A stretch of 64,000 bases of DNA from the NCBI RefSeq assembly GCF_032118995.1, contig NC_092648.1, positions 19,806,450-19,870,449 of the forward strand. Direction: 5' to 3'. Positions 1 to 11,100 of the stretch are shown piece after piece (the first letter of the stretch is position 1; every line of letters starts with the position of its first letter). The position numbers and the translations under genes are program-made. The DNA comes from Asterias amurensis. Its lineage: Eukaryota; Echinodermata; Asteroidea; Forcipulatida; Asteriidae. The notes beneath the pieces were generated by a model. That model was not told where the DNA came from, made no database searches, and saw only the letters and a list, made by a program, of their open reading frames with translations.

Positions 1-171
1 TGACAGCTAAGAGCAACGTTAAAAGGTTCTCGGAATTATACTGCATTCCTCTCACTCCTGTGTCAATGCAAAGACACTTTGTAGAAAATCGTTGAAGCTA
101 AAATAATACCTGACACTATAGACTTCTGCACGTACTTCATACCTGGACGTGTTTTTAAAAAAATATTTAAA
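1..171 (+). promoter_or_regulatory. 5' flank / 5' UTR of the stathmin-domain gene
   Basis: This is the sequence directly before the start codon at 172. No TATA box or initiator stands out, so the transcription start is not placed. The A-rich run just before the ATG ends in AAAATGG, a good metazoan start context. Confidence 0.4.
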
Positions 172-3100
172 ATGGGTTGTGGAAGCTCACAGAGTGCATC
201 AACGTCAAGCCTTGGGTCAAACGATAAACTCAAACCAGAGAAATCGCCGTCATCTTTACGGAAAAAAGTCCTGATTTCCCAGAGTGAGTCCAAAATCCGA
301 GATAGCCAGTCATTGGAAGGTGACAACGAGCAGAGACCAGACAGTAGAAGCACGGGGAGAGATAGCGGTATAGATAGCGCTAAGACCACTGATGGTAGTA
401 GTAGGAGAGCTGGGAGGCAGACCACAGATGACGGAAGCCAGTCAAGACAAAACGAAGGTAGGAATGGCACAACTCTAGGAAATTTCAAGGACAAACAGAA
501 TTTCAATTGAAAATGTATACAACCTTGAGTTTCTACTATGTGATAGAGTTCAAGAAACCTACTGAATACATCGATAAAATTCATATTTCAAATCAATGAT
601 GGGCATCAATGATGGATGTAAATTTTATCACCCTAAAAGTAAAACAAACTGCAGTTGCAACTATTCGAGTTTTGTCATTTTTGTAGTATGATGCATTCTG
701 CATTTGATGTATCAATATATTATTTATAAACTACAGCCCTACTTATATCCGGTATTCCAGGTAATCCTGCTCTAAAATATGAAAAAGCTCAAAAGGTTTC
801 AAACTACAATGCAAAGTAAATTGATAGATTTATCAAATTACATGTATCACCATCATGTTTACTTTGTCCTTTATATCTTGCAACCTATTTTTTAAAACAG
901 TATCAAGCGAATCCCATTGATCAGAATTTGTTCTGTACACCAAAGTCCACTCTTTTGTATTATGTGCTGTTTTCCTAATGTACAAACAAATATAAAAGGC
1001 AAGAATGTAAGAGGCAAACAGTTATGAGAGGTGTCCAAATCCTAAGTAAATAGAACCCCAATTGTATTCCATTCATGTCACTACAATCTCTGATAAATAA
1101 AGAGAGAGCAGATAACGAGATGTGTTGAGATCGTTTCCCAACTTAACCCCCCCCCCCGACCCCCCCCCCTTGCAATTTAGTGTTATTTACACTGGTGGCA
1201 GCCTAAGTAGTTAGTCAAATGTTGGAGACAAAATTAAACTGTTTGCTGAATGCACAGACATGATTGTTCATTTTATAATCAAAGCACGCAGCGTCAAAGA
1301 GTGGATTTTTTAAAAGCCTCACTAACTGTACAGGAAGTGAACAGCAGCTGCAGACCAGCGCTCCTCGATGACACTTGAAATTGACGGCTATTTTTGGCCA
1401 TTTTACGGGTTAGAATTAATCATTTACTTGCAATGTATAATGAGGACATTGTACAGTGTGTGATGGAGGAATCAAAATCAATTTTGTGGTTCATTTGATT
1501 TTGAAGGGTTTTGGTTGGAGATATGATTTTAATTAAATTATGTTTGTATTGTAGTTCAAGCATAGAGTGTTTTCTTATGGTTTTTAATTTGATTTTTTTA
1601 TAGAAGGTTTCAAAATCTTATTTGTTTTCTCATTAGGGATTTTTTTTTATTAAAATATCTATAAAAAAGATAAATAAATTTCTAAAAGTTATGAACATAT
1701 TTACTTTTAGCCTTTTCCAAGCCTCTTTACGCAAGCACCAGCCCGCTCTGACTTCACGAAGTGCATAGATACTATACCGCACGGCACAAAACAGTACTTG
1801 ATACCGCGGGGTCGAAGCATGGCTTTTCGAGGTATCAACAAGGTTACAAAACGATGCCGGATCATACGTTTTGTAACCTCATTGATACCGCGAAAAGCCA
1901 TGCTTTGATCCCGCGGTATCAAATACTGTTTTGTACCGTGCGGTATAGTATCTATGCATTACGTGAAGTCGGAGCGGGCCGGTGCTTGCGTAAAGAGCCT
2001 TGGACAAGGCTAGTTTACTTTATATGAGTCTCTCACAGAACAAGATCATCCTGTCCATGAATATTGGCAGAAAAAAACCTGTTATTTATGAGAAGTTTAT
2101 TTTCAAAATATCACCTTGTGATTCTTTTGTTCACAGTTCCTACTCCTGTTGCCTTTGAAGTCGTCGTCGGAGAAACCAAGGGTCAAAGTATAGTGAAGCA
2201 ACATCCGCCAAAACGATTACAGGTAAAGCTGTCAATAACAAACCAAATATATACTATCTTCACTTTCTCATTGCATTTGGTTCACGGTAACCCCACAGTT
2301 TGATCTTGTAGATTTTGTTAGAACTTAGAAGTTGTCTCAAGTGCTGTTCGTTCTACTATTGCAGAGTAGATTCTTAAAGGCCTTCTTAGTTTTGAAAAGA
2401 ATTGTCCAGTTTTAAATGGACTACTTTAGCTTAGTGGGTCTATATTTAAACGCAACCTGATCTATGTAGAGGAAGAGTTAGGTATTGCCACTAAAAAGCC
2501 ATTGCTGCTCAAATTTCATTATGCAATTGCAGCTCATTCTATTAGAAAGCAGATAAGCAGAAGATGTTCTTTTTTTTTTACAGATGAAGATGGTGGATGA
2601 TGAAGACCGTAAAGTTACAGCTGAAGATTTAGCCACGAGACAAAAACTTGTTGAAGAGAGGAGGTTTCAGGTAATTAGTCTTTTTTTTTTTCAAATAGCT
2701 AAGACTTTGCCCTGTGGTTTGTTAAATCACGTGTTTGTTTGTCGGGCAATGAGTTATTCAATTGTTCATTGTTGTTGTGTCCCTTGTCAATTAAGTTGTC
2801 TTCTTCTTCTTTGTTGTCTTTGACCTCTTCTTCTTCACCTTCTTCTTCTTCTTTGTCCTCTTCTTCCTCTTTTTTGTTCCTCTCTTTGTTCTTTTTCTTT
2901 GTCTTATTTTCTTTTCCGTTCTTCCAGGGTTTTGTTTACAAGCCAGAGCCAGGGATAATATTCCTCTATCTAAGGACAAGAAGAATTAGCTGTTGCAAAC
3001 TGCTTACCAGCCAAAAGGATCTATGGTAGTAATGAAAAAACAGTTAATGGCCTAAACTTTTGTTCCTAGCAGAGTCTTTCACAAAGGCTAAAATGAGAAA

Positions 3101-4920
3101 GACTTTGCTCTGGTAGAAATGTCAGGTCATTAACAATGTTGCAAGGACACTTCCATTTAAAAATCACAGCACCTATGAAGAGCACTTCCAATCCAATTTT
3201 TCTATTAAACTACATTTTACAGGAGCTACAGAAGCGAGCGCAGAGTGCTAAGCGGACATCAAGAAGACGTAAAGATATCTTAGCAGCCAAAGAGTTTGAC
3301 ACCAACCAAACCACTGAAGCACAACAAAGGAGGGTAGGTAGAATGGACTATTGACAAACAAACAAACAAACAACAACAAACGAACATTAACGGTTGGCCC
3401 TTACTGTTTTGGCACATTTGTTACTGTATGGTGCAAAACACATTTGAAGCATTAAAAAGCTGGTTTAAATTTGCATGCCAAGGAAACTTATTAGTTTTTG
3501 TTTTTAAACTCAATCAATATTGCTTTGTACACTGGTAGAACATTATTGCTGTTCAAAAGTTTTGATCATTTCATTTAAGTTTGATTGATAGATTGAGTTA
3601 TTGACTAGTTATGATTGACTGATCATGATTGCTTGATTGATTGACGTTGATTGATGGATTGGTTGAATAATTATCGATTGATTGATCAATTTTTTATTGT
3701 TGATTGATTATTGATTGATTTATTTATTTGTTGATTGACTTAATGATTAGTTAATTAATATCATGATTGACTGAACATGATTGTCTCATAGATTGTTTGA
3801 ATAATTGATCAATTTCTGCATTGATTAATCATTTATTTATATATTGTTAATTGATTAATTAATTAAAACCATGCATGCATTATTTTATCTGAAGCTTGAA
3901 GACAAGATTACATCAGCAGAGAAGAACAGAGCGAGACAGAGCGCTGAACTCCAAGCAAAACAAAGGATTCGAGAACTCAAAGCATCGCAGGCGCGGGAGA
4001 AGGCAAAACGTCTCAATCAAAATCTTGAAGATGATGTGAACTTTGATGTGGAGAAAGATGAGACGTTTAATGCAGACGATGGTAAGTAGTCGTCTGTTTG
4101 GATGTCTGTCTGCTGCTGGAGACATTGATTTTTTTCTACAGGGAGAACTTCTTCAGTCTCCGGAATATTTGATTGTTCGTCTTCCAAGAACTCCATTGTG
4201 TAATAGGGAGACAGATTCAGTCTGTTCTTCTTGAGGATTTAATGGATGTTCACACTTTGATTCATAAGAAAAAAAGAGATTTTTTTTGATGGGCATTAAA
4301 AATAACGGATCAATTAATTTCATTTTCGTTCAATAGCATGGAGGTTTGCAAAGCTGTTTTAGCAAATGGAAATTCCAGTATTACTCGTGTCAGATTCAAA
4401 CCAACAACATTTGCCATTCTAGAGCACAGTACACCACCAGACTAGCCCATTAGCTAGAGGCAGTTTAAATCCTATTTAAACAGTGGGTACTGCAACAATT
4501 TTTAGAGAATTCAAATTTGCATCAAGGATACAGAGTATTAATTGAGTTTTAACCATATAACTATAGTACTTTGTAGTAATAGTATAATAATTGTTACAAA
4601 AAACACATACATGTATATATAACCCTATTAATTATCATTGTTTTAATTTTTTACTTATTAAAGCTGACTCATGGTTGGATGGAACAAACAACAACCCCTT
4701 AACCAGCAAGGGCTCAGCATCCACAAACAACTCAGAAAGAATCTACGACGGGCGTAGCAGTCCAACAAAGAAATACCACCCTCTATCGAGTGCTGAGGTG
4801 AGAAAGAGACAACACAGCCTCGGCAGTGAAAGCGAGGATGACGAAGGGGCAGCGGGGAGCCAGTGGGCCAGCCATGCAACTGCCAACGCTGATACCCAAG
4901 ATACCTTCTTTGATGACTAG
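172..4920 (+). CDS. STMND1: Stathmin domain-containing protein (STMND1-like), six exons
   Basis: Coding exons are 172-457, 2137-2222, 2584-2670, 3223-3333, 3895-4081 and 4664-4920. All have GT-AG borders and matching phases, giving 337 residues. The protein starts MGCGSS, a typical N-myristoylation signal with a palmitoylatable cysteine; vertebrate STMND1 also starts MGCG. Residues about 10-95 are polar and serine-rich. The stathmin-like domain begins in exon 2 (VPTPVAFEVVVG, then KQHPPKRLQ), matching the AFELIL...PPKKK start of stathmins. It continues as a charged helix with VEERR near residue 150, up to about residue 240. The acidic tail ends DTQDTFFDD. Stathmins bind tubulin dimers and alter microtubule dynamics; membrane anchoring here is inferred from the N-terminus. 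Exons 2, 3 and 4 are short, and introns 1, 3 and 4 hold repeats. The call is firm for the domain and slightly less so for one-to-one orthology. Confidence 0.85.
1708..2013. mobile_element. Foldback DNA transposon with about 140-bp inverted arms (Mutator- or hAT-like MITE)
   Basis: The element is almost wholly palindromic and lies in intron 1 of the stathmin-domain gene. The left end reads TAGCCTTTTCCAAG; the right end reads CTTGGACAAGGCTAG. TTTACTTT occurs immediately outside both ends (1700-1707 and 2014-2021), giving an 8-bp target duplication, or 9 bp with one mismatch. It has no coding capacity. Long arms with an 8-9 bp duplication fit Mutator-like or hAT elements; the superfamily is inferred. 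The TAGCC end is shared with the element at 43364-44046. Confidence 0.75.
2796..2930. repeat. Pyrimidine-rich CTT/CCT low-complexity tract
   Basis: A long C/T strand built of imperfect TTC and CTT units lies in intron 3 of the stathmin-domain gene. Its reverse frame gives a lysine/arginine-rich open stretch that is an artefact of composition. Confidence 0.85.
3042..3135. mobile_element. Short foldback element, family E (GTTAATGGCC ends)
   Basis: The left arm GTTAATGGCCTAAAC...AGCAGAGTCTTTC pairs with the right arm GAAAGACTTTGCT...ATGTCAGGTCATTAAC. A half copy with the same arm lies near 63625-63668, and an eroded one near 16026-16060. The element is non-coding. Confidence 0.65.
3575..3868. 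repeat. Degenerate GATT tetranucleotide repeat
   Basis: Many imperfect ATTGATTGATT units fill most of intron 4 of the stathmin-domain gene and end just before the acceptor of exon 5 at 3895. Confidence 0.85.
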
Positions 4921-4924
4921 CTGC

Positions 4925-5300
4925 TTAATAAAGGCACAGGACACTTTTGGCAATGACTCAAAATAATTGTTCGCATAAAAACTTAATTTGGTACTGAGCA
5001 ATGGAGAGCTGTTGGTAGTATAAGACACTGTGAGCAACAGCTCCCTCTCATAATGTAGTTTTTGAATAAGGGAGGTAATTTCTCACTCAAATAATAAAGA
5101 AAACTTCAGGCCTTCTTTAGGCATCTGAAAGCGCACACATTGTGCGGCAAGGGTGTTTTTTTCTTTCATTATTCTTGCGCAACTTCGATTTAAAATAACT
5201 GAGTCTAAATTTTCACAGATTTGTTATTTTATTCATATGTTCAAACACCAAGTGAGACTAATGGTCTTTGACAATTACCAAAAGTGTCCAGTGCCTTTTA
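4925..5300 (+). mobile_element. Family A TTAA foldback MITE, copy A1, in a 3' UTR
   Basis: The left end AAAGGCACAGGACAC and right end GTGTCCAGTGCCTTTTA are inverted repeats of the family A type. The element starts five bases after the stop codon of the stathmin-domain gene, so it is transcribed as part of the 3' UTR if no earlier cleavage occurs. It is diverged from the other copies. Confidence 0.8.
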
Positions 5301-5429
5301 TGTATTATCCACACACGGCATTTTTTATGTACATTTTGTAAAGTCAGTTTTCTTTCAAACAAAGTTCCAAGCCAAATTCTAAAATATGCACTCTGTCTGT
5401 TATTACTAAGTGCAAATATTTTTTATCAT

Positions 5430-5446
5430 AATAAAAAGTTAATAAA
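5430..5446 (+). terminator. Probable polyadenylation signals for the stathmin-domain gene
   Basis: Two AATAAA hexamers (5430-5435 and 5441-5446) lie about 510 bases after the stop codon, in an AT-rich region and beyond the family A copy. An earlier AATAAA at 4927-4932 sits at the edge of that transposon. Which one is used cannot be told from sequence. Confidence 0.4.
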
Positions 5447-6910
5447 TGTATTTTTCAAAATAAGATCCTGTTGATACACTTCCTGCATCTTAGCAGGAGT
5501 TATGCACATTTTATTTTTCTTAATCTTCTTGGGGAAGTAGTCAAGATGCGTCTCAGTTCTTGTAATTTTGTAAATCCAAATCTTGAGGGGATCAACGCAG
5601 AAGGACCTTCATGTATAAATTGATTGCATATTGCCGTATTCATTGATGTCTATTCAAAGCATAGGACTGATTAATACATGCGTCGTACAAGATCTTCATC
5701 ATGAGAACTGCATCCTGTTTATCCTGCCTTGGATGTCACGCAGACAAAGAAGACAATTTCCTTTTTTCTTTGTCTCTGTGCTTGGCTTTGAAATATTCTC
5801 AAAGAAAATAGATTTCACTCATATTATTATAGGGGTTTTAACAAAATGCTAATTGCATGCTTAAGTTCAGAGCTTAAATGACAATTAAAGTCTAGTTCAT
5901 ACCTCACACGACAGTGAAAGCAAAGTGAATTTACTTTCATTGCAAAAACAACCCGTACCGATTTTAACGTCTCAAAATTTTGCTTCATATGAACCAGGCT
6001 TGACACAATAAAAGGGGACCACTTTGCATCCATCGCTTAAGCATTTTTTTTCCAATGGTTGCACCTAAAAACCATCCCAAAAAAGCATTTCAATATATGT
6101 ACCAGGAATATTCATGAAACTGAAACAAGTTTTAGTGTATAGGATTTATTTGATATTTAATTTTTTAATTTTTTTTATTACCTTAAAATTTCAACCAAAT
6201 AATGGACCGAAAAATCATGTAACTTCATCCATTTTCTTTATGATAATTTGAAGGTGTTTTAATACAAAATATTCCAAAGTTAAGAAATGAATCAACTCCA
6301 AATAATTTAAGTCTGGGGCTATATCCAAATTGACAGATACGACTGTTGCTAAGGGTGTTGTTAAGAACAATCTGTATTTCAACCCATGATGACGCACCGA
6401 TCCATAAGTTGTAGTTGGAGCTGACAATACAGACAAATTCAAAATTTGTTGGATTTTTTGGGGGGTGGTTTCAGATACTTGCCAAGAGGTCGTACTTTCT
6501 GTGTTTCTTATTGTCAAATGCTTATAATGTCTGCTTCAAGTTTGTTCAAATACAATTATTTGCTTGACATTTTAATTCTCAGGTTATCCTATGCAAAATT
6601 ATAATACAATTAGTCTTCACTCTGCTTGTGTTGGAATATACCATTTTCATAACAAGTTCTTCCTAGTCTTATTCCCTGATTGCATTTGCAAACATTGATG
6701 CTGATTCTCATTGTACCAGTATAATTTTGTCCTTCCAGCCTCGGTTTGATCTCATTGATGTGAACGTGAGACATACAAGATGGTGCCACCATGCATGATA
6801 AGGTTTATGTATGAATTTTGTTTATGTTTTAAATGCAAGGCAAACAAGACATTTTTTTTTCTTCCTGTTTTATAACCTAAAATTATTGCAGTTTTGGACA
6901 CAGTGGTCCC

Positions 6911-7410
6911 TTAAATGCACTGGACACTATTGGTAATTACTAAAAATAATTGTTGGCAGAAATAAAATATACTTGGTATTGAGCCAAGAAGAGCAAATTT
7001 GCCCTGTAAAGTAACATGTAGTGTTTGAGAAAGAGGAAATTTCACACTCAAATACTAAACGACTTTCTCATGCAAGGTTTATGACTAAGTGAGCCCAAGT
7101 CTTCACAGATTTAAGTTATTTTATGCATGATAATATGTTGGGATACACCAAGTGTCATTATTGGTCTCAAGTAATTTTGAGGAATTTTCCATGGATTTGA
7201 TTTCAAGACCTCAGATTTAGAATTTGAGGTCTCGAAATCAAGCATCTGAAAGCACACATATGTGACAAGGGTGTTTTTTCTTTCATTATTATTTCGCAAC
7301 TTTGACGGCTAATTGAGTTTAAATTTTCACAGGTTTGTTCTTTTGTGCATATGTTGAGATGTGAGAAGACTGGTCTTTGACAATTACCAATAGTGTCCAG
7401 TGTCTTCAAA
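6911..7410 (+). mobile_element. Family A TTAA foldback MITE, copy A2
   Basis: The left terminus is TTAAATGCACTGGACAC and the right terminus is GTGTCCAGTGTCTTCAAA. The internal short palindrome GACCTCAGATTTAGAATTTG is present near 7208. At about 500 bp it is longer than the usual 375-390 bp of the family. Confidence 0.85.
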
Positions 7411-8162
7411 CGGGTTCTCAAGATTACAAATTTGGTCCTTAATCTATGGTCAAACACACTTACTTAAAACTTACTGAATCAGTATTTGTGGTTGCAAAAA
7501 AAATATTCAAGACTTTCATGTTGGAATCTTTTTAAATTTCCATTGTAAATAAAATCATTAAAACTATTGCTGTGCATTATTCCATCCATCCTTTTTCTTT
7601 TGGCTGAAATGTTCTATTATTATGATAAACCACACTGCATTGTGTATTATTTATAGTAAGAGTGTTTATATATTCATATTTGCTGTTTATGGCTTATAAT
7701 ATTTCTTAATAAAGTAATTGCGTTCAAGTCAAAAATATAGTTAAATTGCTGTTTATTACAAGTCATGGTTATTGTGTGTGTCTTTTTTAGTTTTTTTGAA
7801 GGGTAAAGGGAAACCAATTTAAGAGATTGGTAAAAAGACACACGAACATACCGACTGAAAACAAATCAATCAAAAAGTCTCTTGCCGCGCTCAAAATGAT
7901 AAACCAAACTCATTATTATTCATGAGCCTCCTTGAACTTTTGGAAAAGTACCGAAGTCTGTGTCGCGTTTCCACCAAGAGAGGGCGCTAACCTAACAAGA
8001 TGTCAGCCTCCACCAAACATGTCGGAAGCAAACGTTTCTGAAAGAAGTTGGTTACAAATATATAATTAAATGGTACATCATGTTTAAGAAAAGTATGCGA
8101 ACGTTTGAATAGACGTCGCATATTATTCACGGTTATCATTAGTGTATTAAAATACGTTGAAA

Positions 8163-11100
8163 ATGTCACGCAAACCGTTATTTCCGAGTGCAAACACAAG
8201 ACTTGATCAAGTGCGAGATGCCATTTCGCCTTCCGCAGCAGAATCATTACTCGAGATTAATGATACAACCAAAGTTAGTTTAATTTCGACTGGTGTTGTG
8301 CAAAGCACATCGTCTGAAATACAACAAATAGGTATGTTACATAACCATGTTTATTTATTTAATTTGGGGAAACTTATACGTTGTCTTGTGCCTAGAAGAC
8401 AATTAAATAACAGCAAGAAAAGAGTTGAGAAAAAACTGAATTATTTATGTATCTTTGGCTTTTTAGGGAAGTTAAGTTTGCTAGCCCCATCCTCATTTTT
8501 TCAAGGATTGCAAGTGGATTCAAGGTACTTTTTATGCAATGGTAATTGTCAAAGACCAGTCTTCTCACTTGCTGTTTCTCAAACATATGCATAAAATAAC
8601 AAACCTGTGAAAATTTGAGCTTGATTGTTCGTCGGAGTTGCGAGATAACTATGAAGAGAAAAAAAACGCTTATCACACGAATATGTGTGCTTTCAGATGC
8701 TTGATTTCGGGACCTCAAATTCTAAACTTGAGGTCTCGAAATCAAATTCGTGGAAAATTACTTCTTTCTCGAAAATTACTCCACTTCAGAGGGAGCCGTT
8801 TCTCACAATGTTTTATACCATCAACCTCTCCCATTACTCGTCACCAAGTAAAGTTTTATGCTAATAATTATTTTGAGTAATTACCAATAGTGTCCACTGC
8901 CTTTAAATGTAGCTTTATATTCCTAATGATTGATAATGGAACTTCACACCAACTTATTTAAGCAGTTCAGTAAAAAAAACACAAGGGAAACTGACCGGGT
9001 AGAACTTCAAAGACAATGAAGAAATTTCATTCTTTTAGTTTTAACAGGAGAGAAACTCCCAAGAATTACAAAAAAAACACCCGGTCAGGTACGGACTGAA
9101 AACCCAGCTCCACTTTATGGCCGATTCTTTTTTTATTCAATCATACTGTATTTACAATATTAAATGTAAAATGCAATTTTAGATAGAACAAGTCTCTTAC
9201 CTTGATAAGTGAAGAAGTGATAGTTGGTTGCAGTAACCGTCCCTTAAATTTAAACTTAGATATTTAACATAAGTGTCGTGTTATTCATTTTTCTAGACAA
9301 TTTAGACTGGCTGACTAACCAGAGCTTTCGTAGTGATGATGCAATCACCATTGCAAAGCAGCATGCAGTTAAAACGGATGAATACGACAGGGAGGCAGTC
9401 CGTCAAGTTTCTTCACTCCATCAGAAACACAAGGCTGAGGAATCTAACTCTAGTGAAGATTCAAGCCAAGATAACAACACTGAGTCGAACTCAAAATCAA
9501 GCATTGCTCAACTTGAAAAAGACCATCACAAATCAAGGTCCATTTCTCATCATTCACACAAAAAGAGCAAAAAACACAAACATAAAAGAGACTATGAGTA
9601 CAGCTCTGATGATAGAAAGCAGAAACAAAGTCATCATCGTGATAGACACCACAGAGATAAGAAGAAGAAATCTCACAGGAAGAAAAAGAGGAGGAGAGAT
9701 GACTCAAGCAGCTCTAGCAGCGATGAGAGAAACAGTGTCGCAAACTCCACACACGGGTCTGAAAAGTAGGCAAATTGTTTTGATAAATTATATAAAATAA
9801 TTTATATAAACTTTCCATCTTTTGTTTTTTTGCCATTTACTGATCATACTGATGCAAAGTTGTATCGCAGTTTTTACAGGAGCTCCTTAGGCAGAAACAA
9901 ATCCACAGAAGCCTTTTGTAAGCAAAGGTCACATTGTTTATTAGACATTTATACACCTAAAGAAATCCCTTAAAAATCCCCAGTTGCTCATCAATGATCA
10001 AGTTAAGATTTTCGGTTTGCATTTATTTACTTGTTTTTTTTTCTTCTAAACTTTCTGTTGTCTTTCTACAGAACCGTCCCAGCAATTGAAGAATTCTGTA
10101 TTGATGTCAAAGCTAATCGGAACAATCTCTGTTTTGACAGTCTTCATTTCACCGACACGGTTGCCTACCATCGTCTCGGTCACTCGTGTCTTGGGCTCGA
10201 CAAACGCCGTCAGAACGTGACTTGGAAAGATGTCAAACCAAAGAAGAAACAAAAAGAAGGGTCAATGGGTTTCAGATACTTCACCTCAGCTCCACTTGAG
10301 GTAAATGAAGATGCGGTTGACACGGGGGCAAACCCTGGAGCAACTAATCCACTAAGGTTGCACTCAACAAACGATTCCCTATCGTACATCCCAATAGTTG
10401 ATCCTGGCAGCAGCCGAGCAAAGCCAGAGTGTGATCCTCTTGGAGTCTACGATCAATCTACCCGAGCATATCTTCAGCCTAGTACCACTTTGAACCCTTC
10501 CTTTCTACCCCTGGTTAAGTCTGAAACATCCACCAGCCCAGCAACTCACACTACTGCACACTACAACAGACATTTACATGACAACCCACTAGATGTTCAT
10601 ATGTGGCTTGAGTTTGTCAGATTTCAAGACTCCACTGAGTATGATAAACTAGTTCCGACCGGTTCCAACCAGTCCCAGCAGGATAGCGACTCAAGTAAGA
10701 TGAGCAGTAATAGGCGAAGAACGGCCAAACTGATTGCTGAGAGGAAGCTTGCGATACTTGACAAGGCTCTACTGAGGAATCCGAACAGTGTCCCGTTACA
10801 TCTTGAGCAGCTGAAGATCGGAAAAGAATTATGGGATGTATCAGAGCAGATGAAACAATGGGAGAGGCTTCTTCGGTTGAATCCTGATGATGTGTTTTTG
10901 TGTAAGGAGTATCTTCTCTTCCATCAGACCTGTTTTTCTAGATTCTCAGTTTCCAAGGTGGCTGGGCTGTATGGAAAATGCTTTACAGCTTTGACTTCTA
11001 GGTTGGCAGAACTCGATGAAGATGAGACTTCCGATATGGAGAAACACTTACTGGGTAAGTTTGACCTTTCTTATCCATTGAAGTGAAAGACAATACTAAT

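Larger units (their letters stand above)
4921..8162. other. Spacer between the stathmin-domain gene and NRDE2 (3' UTR plus repeats)
   Basis: No coding exon was found. The stretch begins with the presumed 3' UTR, which contains a family A transposon (4925-5300) and two AATAAA signals near 5430-5446. A second family A copy lies at 6911-7410. The rest (about 5450-6900 and 7420-7900) is AT-rich with only short chance reading frames. The last 250 bases should hold the NRDE2 promoter. Confidence 0.6.

Noticed and set aside
2791-2979. Lysine/arginine-rich minus-strand frame
   Set aside because: Product of the CTT-rich low-complexity tract in an intron.
9333-9800. Second open frame over NRDE2 exon 2
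   Set aside because: It is the shifted frame of the repetitive lysine/serine-rich coding region; the other frame matches NRDE2 and splices correctly.
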